Shown here in pieces: positions 40,484 to 50,913 of a stretch of 64,000 bases of DNA. The translations under genes and the position numbers were made by a program. Under the pieces are notes generated by a model. It was not told the origin of the DNA, made no database searches, and worked only from the letters and a program-made list of their open reading frames with translations. Source of the stretch: Collinsella sp. GTDB taxonomy: Bacteria > Actinomycetota > Coriobacteriia > Coriobacteriales > Coriobacteriaceae. Location: NCBI GenBank assembly GCA_019414245.1, contig DXMK01000015.1, forward strand, positions 233,383 through 297,382, read 5' to 3'. The stretch's first letter is position 1; each line of letters opens with the position of its first letter.

Positions 40484-42151
40484 TTAGAACAGACCGGTGA
40501 TGTTGCCGTCGTTATCGACGTCGATGTTCTCGGCCGCGGGAACTTTGGGCAGGCCCGGCATGGTCAGAACGCTACCGGTCAGCGCGACCACAAAGTGGGC
40601 ACCGGCGGAAACCTTGAGTTCGCGCACGGTGATGCGGAAGTTCTCGGGCGCGCCCAGCGCCTTGGCGTTATCGCTAAAGCTGTACTGCGTCTTGGCGACG
40701 CACACCGGCAGGTTGCCAAAGCCGTTCTCGCGCAGCTCGGCGAGCTGGCGCTTGGCAGCCGGCGTAAAGTCGACGCCGTCGGCGCGGTAAACCTTGGTGG
40801 CGACGGCCTCGAGGGCATCGGCAACATCGGCGCCGTCCTCGTAGGCAAACTTGAGCTCGCTCGGCTGCTCAATCAGACGCATGACTTCATCGGCCAGGTC
40901 GAGCGCGCCCTCGCCGCCCTTGGCCCAGACCTCGGAAAGCTTAACGTTGACGCCGAGCTTCTGGCACTCGGACTCGATGAGAGCAAGCTCAGCCTCTGTG
41001 TCCGTCGGGAAACGGTTGATGGCGACCACGCAGGGCAGACCATAAACGTTCTGGATGTTGTCCACGTGACGCAGCAGGTTGGGCATGCCAGCCTTGAGTG
41101 CCTCGAGGTTCTCCTCATTGAGGTCGGCCTTGGCAACACCGCCGTTGTACTTAAGCGCGCGGGCAGTGGCGACGACCACAACAGCGCTGGGGCGAACGCC
41201 CGTCATGCGGCACTTAATGTCGAGGAACTTCTCGGCACCCAGATCGGCACCGAAGCCGGCCTCGGTAATAGCGACATCGCCAAAGCGCATCGCCATACGC
41301 GTGGCCATGATAGAGTTGCAGCCGTGGGCAATGTTGGCGAAGGGGCCGCCGTGGACAAACGCGGGCGTGCCCTCGAGCGTTTGCACCAGGTTGGGCTTGA
41401 GCGCATCCTTAAGCAACGCGGCCATGGCACCCTGGGCCTTAAGGTCACGGGCACGGACGGGCTCACCGGCAAAGCTGTAGCCGACGACGATCTCGCCCAG
41501 GCGCTCCTTGAGGTCGTTAATGCTCGTAGACAGGCACAGGATTGCCATGACCTCGGAGGCGACGGTGATGTCGAAGCCGTCCTCGCGCGGCACGCCCTGG
41601 GCCTTACCGCCAATACCGTCGATGACGTGGCGCAGCTGACGGTCGTTCATATCGACGACGCGCTTCCAAGTGATGCGCTTAACGTCGATGCCAAGCTGAT
41701 TGCCCTGCTGAATATGGTTATCAAGCATGGCGGCCAGCAGGTTGTTGGCAGCACCGATGGCATGGAAGTCGCCGGTAAAGTGCAGGTTGATATCCTCCAT
41801 GGGGATGACCTGAGCCCAGCCGCCGCCGGCAGCACCGCCCTTAACGCCAAAGACGGGGCCGAGCGAAGGCTCGCGCAGGGCCACGGCACTCTTGACGCCG
41901 CGACGGCGCAGGCCGTCGGCCAGACCGATGGTCGTGGTGGTCTTGCCCTCGCCCGCAGGCGTTGGGTTGATAGCGGTCACGAGAACGAGCTTGGCCTGGT
42001 GATCAGTCGGCTCGTTGAGCAGTGAATAGTCGACCTTAGCCTTGTCGAAGCCGTACGGAATAAGGTGCTTAACGTCGACGCCGGCGTTCTTGGCCACCTC
42101 GGTAATAGGCAGCGGCGTGACAGAACGTGCGATTTCGATGTCAGTAGGCAT
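40484..42151 (-). CDS. fhs: Formate--tetrahydrofolate ligase
   Basis: 555 residues, full length for the family. Signatures: [20 protein letters not shown] (ATP-binding), [18 protein letters not shown] and [13 protein letters not shown]. The enzyme makes 10-formyl-THF from formate, THF and ATP. With FolD and FchA (27-28.7 kb) it completes the cytoplasmic one-carbon route from formate to methylene-THF. The ATG of [10 protein letters not shown] follows AAAGGACC; an earlier in-frame start lacks a binding site. It is monocistronic with its own terminator. Confidence 0.96.
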   Translation of the reverse strand: MPTDIEIARSVTPLPITEVAKNAGVDVKHLIPYGFDKAKVDYSLLNEPTDHQAKLVLVTAINPTPAGEGKTTTTIGLADGLRRRGVKSAVALREPSLGPVFGVKGGAAGGGWAQVIPMEDINLHFTGDFHAIGAANNLLAAMLDNHIQQGNQLGIDVKRITWKRVVDMNDRQLRHVIDGIGGKAQGVPREDGFDITVASEVMAILCLSTSINDLKERLGEIVVGYSFAGEPVRARDLKAQGAMAALLKDALKPNLVQTLEGTPAFVHGGPFANIAHGCNSIMATRMAMRFGDVAITEAGFGADLGAEKFLDIKCRMTGVRPSAVVVVATARALKYNGGVAKADLNEENLEALKAGMPNLLRHVDNIQNVYGLPCVVAINRFPTDTEAELALIESECQKLGVNVKLSEVWAKGGEGALDLADEVMRLIEQPSELKFAYEDGADVADALEAVATKVYRADGVDFTPAAKRQLAELRENGFGNLPVCVAKTQYSFSDNAKALGAPENFRITVRELKVSAGAHFVVALTGSVLTMPGLPKVPAAENIDVDNDGNITGLF

Positions 42152-42297
42152 GGGCGGTCCTTTCGTTACCGAATGAGAAAAAGACCAATTCAGCATAGCA
42201 CGGGCGCGCAATAGTAAAACACCCGTAACCGATGAATGGCGATATGATTATCCAATGCTCAGCGATAGCCTACAGACTAGCCAAAACAAACCCGTCT

Positions 42298-43365
42298 CTA
42301 AACGGCTGGCTCAATTCCCAAATGCTCAAAGGTGCGAAGCGTTGCCTGGCGGCCCTGGGGCGTGCGAATCATCAAGCCGCACTGCAGCAGATAAGGCTCA
42401 TAGACATCCTCGAGCGTTCCCGGGTCCTCGCCCACCGCGCTGGCAAGCGTCGTCAGGCCCACGGCACGACCGGAGAACGTCTTGGCGAGTGTCTCCAAAA
42501 TGCGAATATCCATCCAGTCCAAGCCAAGCTCGTCGATCTCAAAAAACTCGAGCGCCTGACGGCAGATATCGAGCTCAATAGGCCCGTTGCCGCGCACCTG
42601 CGCGTAATCGCGCACGCGTTTGAGCAGACGGTTGGCAAGACGCGGCGTGCCACGCGAGCGCGAGCCGATCTCGAGCGCGCTGGGATGGTCGATTGTCACG
42701 CCCAGAATGGTCGCCGAGCGTGTCACAATCTGGGCAAGCTCCTCGACCGTGTAGTAATCCAAGCGATACGAAATGCCAAAGCGATCACGCAGCGGGCCGG
42801 TCAGCATGCCCGAACGGGTCGTGGCCGCCACCAGCGTAAACTTGGGAATATCCAGGCGAATCGAACGCGCCGCAGGACCCTTGCCGATCACGATATCGAG
42901 CGCAAAGTCCTCCATCGCGGGGTACAGGACCTCCTCGACCGATCGGTTAAGGCGGTGGATCTCGTCGATAAACAGCACGTCACCCGGCTGCAGGTTGGTA
43001 AGGATGGCAGCCAGGTCGCCGGTACGCGCGATGGCCGGACCGCTCGTCGTCTTGATCTGAGCGCCCAGCTCGTTGGCGATAACGGTGGCCAGCGTGGTCT
43101 TGCCCAGGCCCGGAGGACCCGAGAAAATCACGTGGTCGAGCGTCTCGCCACGGCTCTGCGCCGCTTCGATCAACACGCGCAGGCTCTGCTTGATGTGCTC
43201 CTGGCCGCAGTAGTCGTCCAGGCGCTGGGGGCGCAAAGTGCGGTCGACATCGAGGTCCTCGGCCGTCAGCTCCGAGCCCACCATGCGCTCGCCGTGCGCC
43301 ATGGATGCCGCCGGCGAGTTGCCGGGCGTCGCCCACAGGTCCTGAGAGTCATCGGCTTCCCACAT
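42298..43365 (-). CDS. ruvB: Holliday junction branch-migration ATPase RuvB
   Basis: 355 residues of the RuvB AAA+ ATPase: Walker [13 protein letters not shown], Walker [10 protein letters not shown], sensor [17 protein letters not shown] with the arginine finger, and the C-terminal winged helix with RTPQGRQAT. Its ATG overlaps the ruvA stop as TGATG, so translation is coupled. The first ~30 residues ([15 protein letters not shown]) extend beyond the E. coli protein. Confidence 0.97.
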   Translation of the reverse strand: MWEADDSQDLWATPGNSPAASMAHGERMVGSELTAEDLDVDRTLRPQRLDDYCGQEHIKQSLRVLIEAAQSRGETLDHVIFSGPPGLGKTTLATVIANELGAQIKTTSGPAIARTGDLAAILTNLQPGDVLFIDEIHRLNRSVEEVLYPAMEDFALDIVIGKGPAARSIRLDIPKFTLVAATTRSGMLTGPLRDRFGISYRLDYYTVEELAQIVTRSATILGVTIDHPSALEIGSRSRGTPRLANRLLKRVRDYAQVRGNGPIELDICRQALEFFEIDELGLDWMDIRILETLAKTFSGRAVGLTTLASAVGEDPGTLEDVYEPYLLQCGLMIRTPQGRQATLRTFEHLGIEPAV

Positions 43366-43985
43366 CACGCATCCATTCCAAGTCGCTTAAGCGCCGCGCC
43401 GAGCAGATCCTCGACACGCATATTCTGCCCATCATACCCGCTCAGGGCAACATCGGTCTCCTGCGGGCTAAAGCCCATGGAAAGGAGCGCCGCACGGGCG
43501 TCATCGATCGCCGAAGGAGCGGCGGCGGGAACCGGCATCGCAACCTGGCCGGGAATCACGTCGACCGGCACAAAGCCCTTATCCTTGGCAAAGGTGCTCT
43601 TGAGTTCCAGGATCAGACGCTGAGCTGTCTTTTTGCCCACACCGGGCACCTTGGCCATGCCCTTGTCGTCCTCAGCCATCACCAGCGAATACAGCTGCCC
43701 CACGGTATAGGTGGAAAGCACGGCGAGCGCCAAGCGCGGGCCAACGCCCGAGACGGACACGAGCCGGTCGAACATCGTGCGCTCATCCTTTGAGGAAAAA
43801 CCGAAAAGTGTCATGGCGTCCTCGCGCACCTGCATACGCGTGTAGAGGCGGACCTCGCCGCCGGGCGTCGGCAACGTGGCCGCAGTGCTGCCCGAGATGC
43901 CGAGCTCAAAGCCCACGCCCGACACATCGACGACAGCAGAGCTCATCGTGGACTCGACAAGCGTTCCGTGGAGCTGGGAAATCAT
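43365..43985 (-). CDS. ruvA: Holliday junction DNA-binding protein RuvA
   Basis: 206 residues: OB-fold domain (about 1-65), two helix-hairpin-helix motifs ([16 protein letters not shown] and [19 protein letters not shown]) and the flexible domain III (about 150-206) that touches RuvB. Its start ATG overlaps the ruvC stop (TGATG) and its stop overlaps ruvB the same way, giving a tightly coupled ruvC-ruvA-ruvB operon. Confidence 0.97.
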   Translation of the reverse strand: MISQLHGTLVESTMSSAVVDVSGVGFELGISGSTAATLPTPGGEVRLYTRMQVREDAMTLFGFSSKDERTMFDRLVSVSGVGPRLALAVLSTYTVGQLYSLVMAEDDKGMAKVPGVGKKTAQRLILELKSTFAKDKGFVPVDVIPGQVAMPVPAAAPSAIDDARAALLSMGFSPQETDVALSGYDGQNMRVEDLLGAALKRLGMDA

Positions 43986-44506
43986 CAGTATCCGGTTCCT
44001 CTCTGTTGATAGAACTCGCCACCGGTGAGGGCGCGGGTGCGGCTGAGGTTTACGTGGCAGATGGCGCAGGCCAGGGCATCGGCGGCATGGTCGGGATGCG
44101 GGTCGTGGTCGAGCTGTGTTAGAGTGCGTACCATGTAGGCGACCTGCCGCTTGTCCGCGGCGCCGGTGCCCACCACAGCCTGTTTGATCTGCATGGGCGT
44201 GTACTCGCCAATCTCGAGCGCGCATTCCGAAAGCGCTACGAGTGCAGCACCGCGGGCATGCGCCGTGGGGATGGCCGAACGAACGTTGGCGCCAAAGTAG
44301 ATACTCTCGACAGCAGCCGTGTCGGGTCGATAACGCTCGACGACATCCTTAAGGTCACGGGCGATATGCGACAGGCGCACCGCGAGCGGACTTCCGGCAC
44401 TGGTCTCGATGCAGCCATAGGCACGGCAGCGAACCTCGCCGCGCCGCTCCTCGATAATCCCCCAACCCGTATGAGCCAAACCGGGGTCAATGCCCAAGAT
44501 AACCAA
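43985..44506 (-). CDS. ruvC: Crossover-junction endonuclease RuvC
   Basis: 173 residues. The catalytic acids are seen in ILGIDPGLAHTGW, AVESIYFGAN and PHPDHAADALACA. RuvC resolves Holliday junctions with RuvAB. No ATG suits the N-terminus; a TTG at 44506 (MVILGIDPG) has GGGGAGG six bases before it and gives the usual RuvC start, so I use it. Another TTG seven codons upstream lies in front of that Shine-Dalgarno. Confidence 0.95.
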   Translation of the reverse strand: MVILGIDPGLAHTGWGIIEERRGEVRCRAYGCIETSAGSPLAVRLSHIARDLKDVVERYRPDTAAVESIYFGANVRSAIPTAHARGAALVALSECALEIGEYTPMQIKQAVVGTGAADKRQVAYMVRTLTQLDHDPHPDHAADALACAICHVNLSRTRALTGGEFYQQRGTGY

Positions 44507-44642
44507 GCCGACCTCCCCTCGCCACAAGCACAGCGCAAGACAAGGCCCCGCGCATCATTCACGAACGTCTGTTCTAGAATAACACAACGCTAGCCCTATA
44601 AGTCAGCCGAGATCGAATTGTAGGTTGAGCATACGCAAGCGA

Positions 44643-44781
44643 GCGCCCGCCAGAGCGAGCAAGGTGCCTTGAAAGAGGAGGGCATTGACCTGGTGGTCAT
44701 GCCCGACGATTGAAAGGCAGATTGCCGCTCTGGCGGGCGCGCAGCGTCGACTCGTTACGCGGTTTGGCAAAACCGCGTAAC
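44643..44781. repeat. Structured repeat element, copy C
   Basis: Outer stem GCGCCCGCCAGAGCG (44643-44657) pairs perfectly with CGCTCTGGCGGGCGC (44726-44740). Inner stem TGCCTT/AAGGCA encloses GGGCAT-T-GACC/GGTC-ATGCCC (44680-44704). A third hairpin GTTACGCGGTTT/AAACCGCGTAAC (44754-44781) ends four bases from the stop of the minus-strand NadE-like gene. The layout and the hairpin GGCAT-GACC core match copies A and B. The flanking GACTAGTC block of A and B is absent here. Confidence 0.8.
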
Positions 44782-44785
44782 CTTT

Positions 44786-46771
44786 TTAGTTCTGGCTAAA
44801 GAACGGGAACTGCCTCGGATCCACCGGCGGATGCGGCATCGGCGTGCCCTGGGGTCCACCCTGCGGGCCACCCTGGCCGCCCATCATCTTATCGATGGCG
44901 TCCTGAACCTCGCCCTCGAACTTTTTCATTCCCTCGTGCAAACGACGTTGACCGTCCTCAGAGCGCAGCTCCTCCATCTGCTCGGGCGAAATACCCAGCA
45001 GCTCGCCCAGCACGCCCATCATCTCGTTTCGCATGCGCTCGCTCGTATCCTCGTCAGCAAAACGGCGCACCTCGGCGCGCGCCAGCGAATCGACCGTCAT
45101 ACGCTCCTTGCCGTTAAGCCCCAGGCCGGACCACGCGAGCATGTACGGCCAGGCGCGCTCGACAAACGAACGGGACGAAACGATCGACGCCGTCGGCAGC
45201 ATGCGGCGGGCGGCCTCGCCCTGACGCACGAGCATCAGCAGCAGCGAGCAGGCCTCTGGCTTGCCAGCGGCCATCGGGATGTCGTCGAAAGATCGATTGC
45301 GGTCCACGTGCGCCTCGAGCGCGCCATCGACCTCACCCGGCTCAAGCCCGCCGAGCAGCTGTGCCGCGCGGTCGAGCATATCGACCGGACCGTCGAGCGT
45401 CGAGAGCGCCTGCGCCAGCACTCGCTCCATACAATCTTCCACCGCGTTGAGCGTCACGAGCTCTTGGGGCACCACGGCAGACGTGCGGTTGCGCACGCGC
45501 GCCACAAACTCAAGCGTCGACAGGTACACATCGCCAAAGGGCGCGTAATCACCCTGGTAGCCGCCGCAAAGCGCCGGCGCCGCCAGCGCGTACTCGGTTT
45601 TGGACAGCGGACTCAACGCCATCGCACCCAGCTCGAGCGCCGTGTCCTCCAGCATGAGGCCCAGCGTGCGAGAGCGCAGGCGCTCGGCGTCGCCCGCCGA
45701 CACATCGCGGTCGAGCACGCGCGCGGCATCCGGCGCATCGCGCTCAACCGTGCGAATATGCAGGCGCTCGGCAATGGCGCGAACGGCGGCACAGCGAGCA
45801 GCCTCGGCCTCCTCCTGCGCCGGCGTAAAGATGCGGTTGCGCCCCAGCACCAGGCCAATCACATTACGTGGGCCCAGAGCGTCGACGGCCAGCGCCGCCA
45901 GCAGGGACGACGGCAAGTCGCCCTCGAGTGCCACCACGGCGCGCGACGCACCGTGGGCCCGGGCGTTGTCGCGCACGGCGAGCACCAGCGCCTGCCACAG
46001 CCACTCCTCGGAACGGAACTCGGGCAGTTCGTGATCTTCCAGGGCATCGAGCATCACGCCGCGCTGAATCTCCTGAACCAGCAGGCTCTCCTCAAAACAC
46101 GGCGCTTGGGCCACCACGCGACCGCAGTCGTCGAGCACAAACGAACCGCCGGTATACACCGACTCGTCATAGGCACCGACCGGCGCCATACAGGCAAACC
46201 ACACGCTGCGCTTGGATGCGATCTTGCGGTAGGCGCCGCTGCGAACGGCGGCAATGGCGGCAGTCTCGCGGTCGGTCATGTCAAACGCATTGAATTGGAA
46301 ATACGCAATGAGGTCAACACCGGTCGGCAACATCTCGAGTTCGCGGTCCAAGTCAAAAATCACGGCGATGCGCACGCCGTCCACGTCGAACACCGGCGGC
46401 GCCCAACGCGTGTCGTTGTTCTCGCCACGCTGCAGGGCAATGCTCGAACGCGCCGGCACCACATGACCGTCCTTGAGCATCATGTAGTCGAGCAGCGGCT
46501 GACCCTCAAACGAAACCGCCGCGGGCACGATGCAGATCATGTCAAGCTCCTGGATGCGCTCGGCGACACCAGTCAAGCCGGCAAGCATGTCGTGCTCAAA
46601 GTCGGCAGCGCCCACCAGGCCACCGGGCATGGCGCCCATAAAGAGCGGAGCCGGAACGCACAGCACGCGCGCCCCGCGCTCGTGGGCCAGACGAGCCTGG
46701 TCCTCGATGCGGCCGCAAATGCCCTCAATATCACCCAGGCGCATATCGATCTGTGCAAGCGCGAGCTTCAT
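44786..46771 (-). CDS. NAD-synthetase-like protein with degenerate active sites
   Basis: 661 residues that align along the glutamine-dependent NadE: nitrilase domain (1-240), synthetase domain (255-560) and a helical Gly/Pro-rich extension. Key residues are gone. The nitrilase Glu lies in VPAPLFMG (Ala-41), the Lys segment reads ARSS (about 107-110), and the Cys segment reads VIFDLD where ICED is usual. The ATP-loop SGGxDS reads ALEGDLPSS (281-289), although flanking EEWLWQALVLAVRDNARAHG and LAALAVDALG keep the family pattern. It is unlikely to be an active NadE; it may be a regulatory or scaffold pseudoenzyme. AAGGG precedes ATG. Confidence 0.8.
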   Translation of the reverse strand: MKLALAQIDMRLGDIEGICGRIEDQARLAHERGARVLCVPAPLFMGAMPGGLVGAADFEHDMLAGLTGVAERIQELDMICIVPAAVSFEGQPLLDYMMLKDGHVVPARSSIALQRGENNDTRWAPPVFDVDGVRIAVIFDLDRELEMLPTGVDLIAYFQFNAFDMTDRETAAIAAVRSGAYRKIASKRSVWFACMAPVGAYDESVYTGGSFVLDDCGRVVAQAPCFEESLLVQEIQRGVMLDALEDHELPEFRSEEWLWQALVLAVRDNARAHGASRAVVALEGDLPSSLLAALAVDALGPRNVIGLVLGRNRIFTPAQEEAEAARCAAVRAIAERLHIRTVERDAPDAARVLDRDVSAGDAERLRSRTLGLMLEDTALELGAMALSPLSKTEYALAAPALCGGYQGDYAPFGDVYLSTLEFVARVRNRTSAVVPQELVTLNAVEDCMERVLAQALSTLDGPVDMLDRAAQLLGGLEPGEVDGALEAHVDRNRSFDDIPMAAGKPEACSLLLMLVRQGEAARRMLPTASIVSSRSFVERAWPYMLAWSGLGLNGKERMTVDSLARAEVRRFADEDTSERMRNEMMGVLGELLGISPEQMEELRSEDGQRRLHEGMKKFEGEVQDAIDKMMGGQGGPQGGPQGTPMPHPPVDPRQFPFFSQN

Positions 46772-46810
46772 GGCTCAGCCCTTTCCGTCGTAAACCATCG
46801 AAATCGTAGT

Positions 46811-46842
46811 AAAAGCGCCGGCCGCATGATGCAGTCGGCGCT
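46811..46842 (-). terminator. Terminator of the superoxide reductase gene
   Basis: On the minus strand AGCGCCG pairs with CGGCGCT (46836-46842 with 46814-46820), followed by TTTAC. Confidence 0.65.
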
Positions 46843-46888
46843 CGCATGTGCATATGCTAGCTATGATACCCCGAGCGGGGGCGCGCTC

Positions 46889-47251
46889 CTAGAACGTCGC
46901 GGACCACAGCCCGTGCAGGTTGCAGTAGGCATAGACGGTACCGGTCTTGGAACCGCCGGCAAAAAACGTCGCGGGCTTCATGCCGGGCTCAAGGTAATGG
47001 ACCTCTAAGCGGCCCTCGGCCTCAAGGGCGATCCACTCAATATAGTGCTCGGGCAGGCTGGGGTGCTCGACCGAGCCAACGCGTGCGCGAATCACGTGAC
47101 CGTCGCGCTCGGTCTCGACAACAGGCACGTGCTTCTCGTGCGCCGCGTCCTCAGTGTTTGCGGTCAGTTCCGTGCAACCGGCAGGGGTTGCAACGTCGTT
47201 GCCAAGGGCGGCAATGAGCTTACCGTCGGGGTCCTTAAAGAATTTCGCCAT
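46889..47251 (-). CDS. Superoxide reductase (neelaredoxin-type)
   Basis: 120 residues containing the complete centre II iron site: H41 (EKHVPVVE, with the Glu/Lys pair just before), H63 and H69 (EHPSLPEHYIEWI), C110 and H113 (YCNLHGLW). It reduces superoxide to peroxide without releasing oxygen, as expected in an anaerobe. The N-terminal desulforedoxin Cys4 centre of class I enzymes is absent; only one Cys (C26) is there. ATG follows AAGGAGA. Confidence 0.92.
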   Translation of the reverse strand: MAKFFKDPDGKLIAALGNDVATPAGCTELTANTEDAAHEKHVPVVETERDGHVIRARVGSVEHPSLPEHYIEWIALEAEGRLEVHYLEPGMKPATFFAGGSKTGTVYAYCNLHGLWSATF

Positions 47252-47401
47252 GATGTTCTCCTTTGCTGACGTGCCAATGTTCTTGATGGTTCTTATGCCC
47301 AAAGGCAGACAAACCATCCACGGCATTGCAAATGAACACATAACGGGCGGGGACGATGGGGCAGCGTGCGCTATCCGCCCTGGCGGCCCCACCCGAGCGG
47401 G

Positions 47402-50400
47402 TTAGCGCCCGTCGCCGCCCAGCAGCGCCAGAACATCTTCGCGGGTAAACAGCGCCGACGAGATGCCGTCGCCGCCGAGCACGCTGTTGACCAGGTCGCG
47501 CTTGGACTCCTGCATCTGCATAATGCGCTCCTCGATCGTGTCCTTGGCGATGAGCTTGTACACGGTCACGGTATGTTGCTGGCCAATACGGTGCGCGCGG
47601 TCGGTCGCCTGGTCCTGCGCTGCCACGTTCCACCACGGGTCGTAGTGGATGACCACGTCGGCCGCCGTCAGGTTAAGGCCCACGCCGCCCGCCTTGAGCG
47701 AAATCAAAAAGACCGGAACCTCGCCCGCTTGGAACTGCGCGACCATCTTGGCGCGGCTCTCCTTAGACGAAGCGCCCGTGAGCTTAAGGAAGGCGATGTC
47801 CTCCTTGGCCAAGCGCTTACCGATGATATCGAGCATACCCGTAAACTGGCTGAACAACAGGATGCGATGCCCGCCGTCGAGTGCGCCGTGCACGAGCTCC
47901 ATACACGTATCGAGCTTGGCGCTCCCCGCCTTGTAATCCTCGTAGTGTAGACGCGGGTCGCAGCAGATCTGGCGCAGCTTGGTGAGCTCAGCGAGCACCT
48001 TGAGTTTGTCCTTCTTAAACTCCCCAGCCTCGCGGTGCTGCACCTGCTGGGCGATGCGGTCCTGGTTGGCCAGGTAGAGCTTGCGCTGCTCGCCGGTAAG
48101 CTGCGCCATGACGGTGTCTTCGATCTTCTCGGGCAGGTCGGCCACCACGTCTTCCTTAACACGGCGCAGCACAAACGGCGACACGAGCGCCTGCAGGCGA
48201 GCGGCGCTATCGCCCTCGGCATGCTCGACGGGGCTCTCAAAGCGCTTGGCAAACGACTCGCGTGTCCCCAAAAGGCCCGGCATCAAAAAGTCGAAGATGC
48301 TCCAGAGCTCGGACAGGCGGTTTTCGATGGGCGTGCCCGTCAGGGCAAAGCGCACGCCGGCAGGCAGGCGCTTGGCGGCGCGCGCCACCTGCGTGAGCGG
48401 ATTTTTAATGTACTGTGCCTCATCGAGCACCACGCGGGCAAAATCCTGCTCGACGTACTCGTCGATATCGCGCCGCATAAGGTCATACGACGTCACGACC
48501 ACGCTATGCTCGGCCACGCCGGCGATCTGCACGCGGCGTTGAGCCTTGGCGCCCACAATGGCGCACACATCGAGCGACGGGGCAAAGCGCTCCAGCTCGG
48601 CAGTCCAGTTGTACACGAGTGAGGCCGGGCATACCACGAGCGTGGGCTTGGTGTCCCCCGCCTCCACGCGCGCCAGAATATGCGCAATCATCTGGAGCGT
48701 TTTGCCCAGGCCCATGTCGTCGGCCAAGATGCCGCCAAGGCCCAGGTGTTCGAGCGAGCCGAGCCACTGGTATCCGTCGACCTGGTAGCCGCGCATCGTT
48801 GCCTTGAGCGATGCCGGCACCGTAAAGTCCATCTTGCCGAGCGTGTCCAGGCGCTCGACGGTACGGCGGAACGCAGCGTCGCGATCGGCCTCGAGCGCCG
48901 GCGTGCGTGCGAGCATGCTGTCGACGAACAGGGTGCTCGACGTGGGAAGCGACACGCCGTCGAGCAGGTCGACGGCATCGACACCCAAGTCCTCGGCAAG
49001 GCCAAACGCGGCGCGCGCCCCCTCGTCCAGGCGAATGATGTCGCCGGACGTAAGGCGCGCAAACGTTTGATGGCGCTTGTACGAATCGAGATAGACGGCA
49101 AGGTCCGCGGCCGAAAGCCCGCTCGCGCCCAGCTCGACATCGAGCAGATTGCTCTTAACGGTCGCACGCACCGAAAGCTTGGGCGCAGGACGGACCGAGA
49201 TCTGGCGCAGGCGGTCGCTGAGCATGACCTCGCCCAGCTCGGACAGGGCAGACAGGCCCTCGGTCAGCAAGTGGAACAGGCGGGCGTCGTCGCGCTCCTC
49301 AAACGCCAGGCCGCCCTCGTAGAAATCGAAGTACAGGGCCGCCGTGTCCATAACGCGAAACTCCGCCACCGTATCGCGGGGCGGAACGCCGGGGCGTTGC
49401 TCTTCGAAAGGACTGCCCGGAGCACCAAGACTAAAGAGATCTGCCGACCAATCACCGTAGGTCACCGTAATCTTGCAGGTCACAAGACCATCGTCGACGC
49501 CAATCGCCATGGCAAAACTCGGCTCGGGTGCCACGGCGTCGAGCGCGGCGGGAGCGGTCAGGTCGGTATAGTCGCGCAAGATAGGCAGCGCCATGCGGCA
49601 GAACTCGCCCACCTGGTCGGCGGCGATATGGACCGGCGTGCGGCAGGGCAACAAGTGCGAAAGGAACGACGCCGCATGTTGGGCAAACGCCGTGTCGGTA
49701 CGGCGCGCGCGGCGCGTATCGACCAGATAGGCTGCGTCGCTCGCGACAAAGCAATGCGTATCGGCCGGAAGGCGCAAGTCGTAGCTGCCTCCCGCCGCCG
49801 GTGCAATCTTGGCGGCAAGAAGCGGCGGGCGCTTAGCCGGGACTTCGCTCTCCCCCTGCGGCGACGACTCGACGGCCACCTCGTAGGAGCGATGCGTCGT
49901 CGTCCCCCGCGACCAAGCGGGCTCAAAGGACATGGTCCTGCCGCGCAGCAGGTCCAGCACGGACACGACGGAATACTCGGATACCGGCAACTGACGCTCG
50001 GCGACAAAGCCGCTGCGGGCAAAGTCATACGATGCCGAGCGCGAGCTCGTAATATCGCCTAGGTAGGCGACCGTCATTGCGATAAAGTCGAGCAGCTTTG
50101 TCGACACGTCATCGAAAGCCTCGGGCACATGGACAAACGTAAGCTTCTTGCCATAAGAGAACGTACCGCCGCGCACATAGGCATCGGCCATGCCGTCGAT
50201 ATCCTTAACCACGTAGGACACCGAACCGCAGCGAATGCGAAACTCGAGTGCCCAGTTAAAGCGATCGGCAAACAGCGGATTGTAGTACGGCACCAGCGAG
50301 GGCTCCAGCACCGCTTTGGGCGCATCGGGGTCGATGGTGCCGGCGAGCTTGCGACGCATGGCCACGAGCTCGTCCATGCGCGCGTCCGAAAGATCGGAAA

Positions 50401-50875
50401 GCGCCGCCACAAGGCTCGGGCTCGTGGGGACGGGTGCCGGGAAGGGAAAGTTGGGGTTGACCGCAGATGCGGTGGGCGCGGGGTGTGTGGGCTGCTTTGA
50501 CTGTGCGGGCGGTGCCGTAAACGTGCGGACCGGCGTACGCAAGCCCTCGACGGGCTCGGCGCCACTGGCATCCAGATACGCCAGCGCCGTGGCGATAGCG
50601 TGCTTGCACATGCCGGAATAGCGGAAGGCGGCGGGGCAATCGCAGTCGTAGTCGACAACCTCGTGCTCGTCCATGTCGAGCGCCACGTGCGTCTTGTACA
50701 GGTCGCCGCGCGAGCCGCGCACCGTGCCCTCAATAGTCACATTTTTGGAGAAGCGCGAGCCGGAGTCCTCAAACGACAGCACGGCGCCGTTGAGCATGAG
50801 CGAGCGCCCCTTCATAAAGGTACTGCTGAGCGCCGCCTCCTTACGAAGCGCCTGCGCAAACGTCCCCTGCTCCAT
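47402..50875 (-). CDS. SWIM zinc-finger SNF2-family DEAD/DEAH helicase
   Basis: 1157 residues. A SWIM finger lies at about 70-90 (DCDCPAAFRYSGMCKHAIA). After a long middle region the SNF2 ATPase occupies about 690-1157: LADDMGLGKTLQMI (motif I), VVLDEAQYIKNP (II), ALTGTPIENRLSELWS (III), FVLRRVK, LFSQFTGMLDI, and QATDRAHRIGQ (VI). Such proteins translocate on duplex DNA; bacterial HepA-like members with SWIM domains are linked to DNA repair or transcription recycling, but the role here is open. GGAGGAAG precedes ATG. dnaE is 38 bases upstream. Confidence 0.93.
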   Translation of the reverse strand: MEQGTFAQALRKEAALSSTFMKGRSLMLNGAVLSFEDSGSRFSKNVTIEGTVRGSRGDLYKTHVALDMDEHEVVDYDCDCPAAFRYSGMCKHAIATALAYLDASGAEPVEGLRTPVRTFTAPPAQSKQPTHPAPTASAVNPNFPFPAPVPTSPSLVAALSDLSDARMDELVAMRRKLAGTIDPDAPKAVLEPSLVPYYNPLFADRFNWALEFRIRCGSVSYVVKDIDGMADAYVRGGTFSYGKKLTFVHVPEAFDDVSTKLLDFIAMTVAYLGDITSSRSASYDFARSGFVAERQLPVSEYSVVSVLDLLRGRTMSFEPAWSRGTTTHRSYEVAVESSPQGESEVPAKRPPLLAAKIAPAAGGSYDLRLPADTHCFVASDAAYLVDTRRARRTDTAFAQHAASFLSHLLPCRTPVHIAADQVGEFCRMALPILRDYTDLTAPAALDAVAPEPSFAMAIGVDDGLVTCKITVTYGDWSADLFSLGAPGSPFEEQRPGVPPRDTVAEFRVMDTAALYFDFYEGGLAFEERDDARLFHLLTEGLSALSELGEVMLSDRLRQISVRPAPKLSVRATVKSNLLDVELGASGLSAADLAVYLDSYKRHQTFARLTSGDIIRLDEGARAAFGLAEDLGVDAVDLLDGVSLPTSSTLFVDSMLARTPALEADRDAAFRRTVERLDTLGKMDFTVPASLKATMRGYQVDGYQWLGSLEHLGLGGILADDMGLGKTLQMIAHILARVEAGDTKPTLVVCPASLVYNWTAELERFAPSLDVCAIVGAKAQRRVQIAGVAEHSVVVTSYDLMRRDIDEYVEQDFARVVLDEAQYIKNPLTQVARAAKRLPAGVRFALTGTPIENRLSELWSIFDFLMPGLLGTRESFAKRFESPVEHAEGDSAARLQALVSPFVLRRVKEDVVADLPEKIEDTVMAQLTGEQRKLYLANQDRIAQQVQHREAGEFKKDKLKVLAELTKLRQICCDPRLHYEDYKAGSAKLDTCMELVHGALDGGHRILLFSQFTGMLDIIGKRLAKEDIAFLKLTGASSKESRAKMVAQFQAGEVPVFLISLKAGGVGLNLTAADVVIHYDPWWNVAAQDQATDRAHRIGQQHTVTVYKLIAKDTIEERIMQMQESKRDLVNSVLGGDGISSALFTREDVLALLGGDGR

Positions 50876-50913
50876 CACTTCCTCCAATCTCGCGCGGACC
50901 AGCAACGCCGTCC

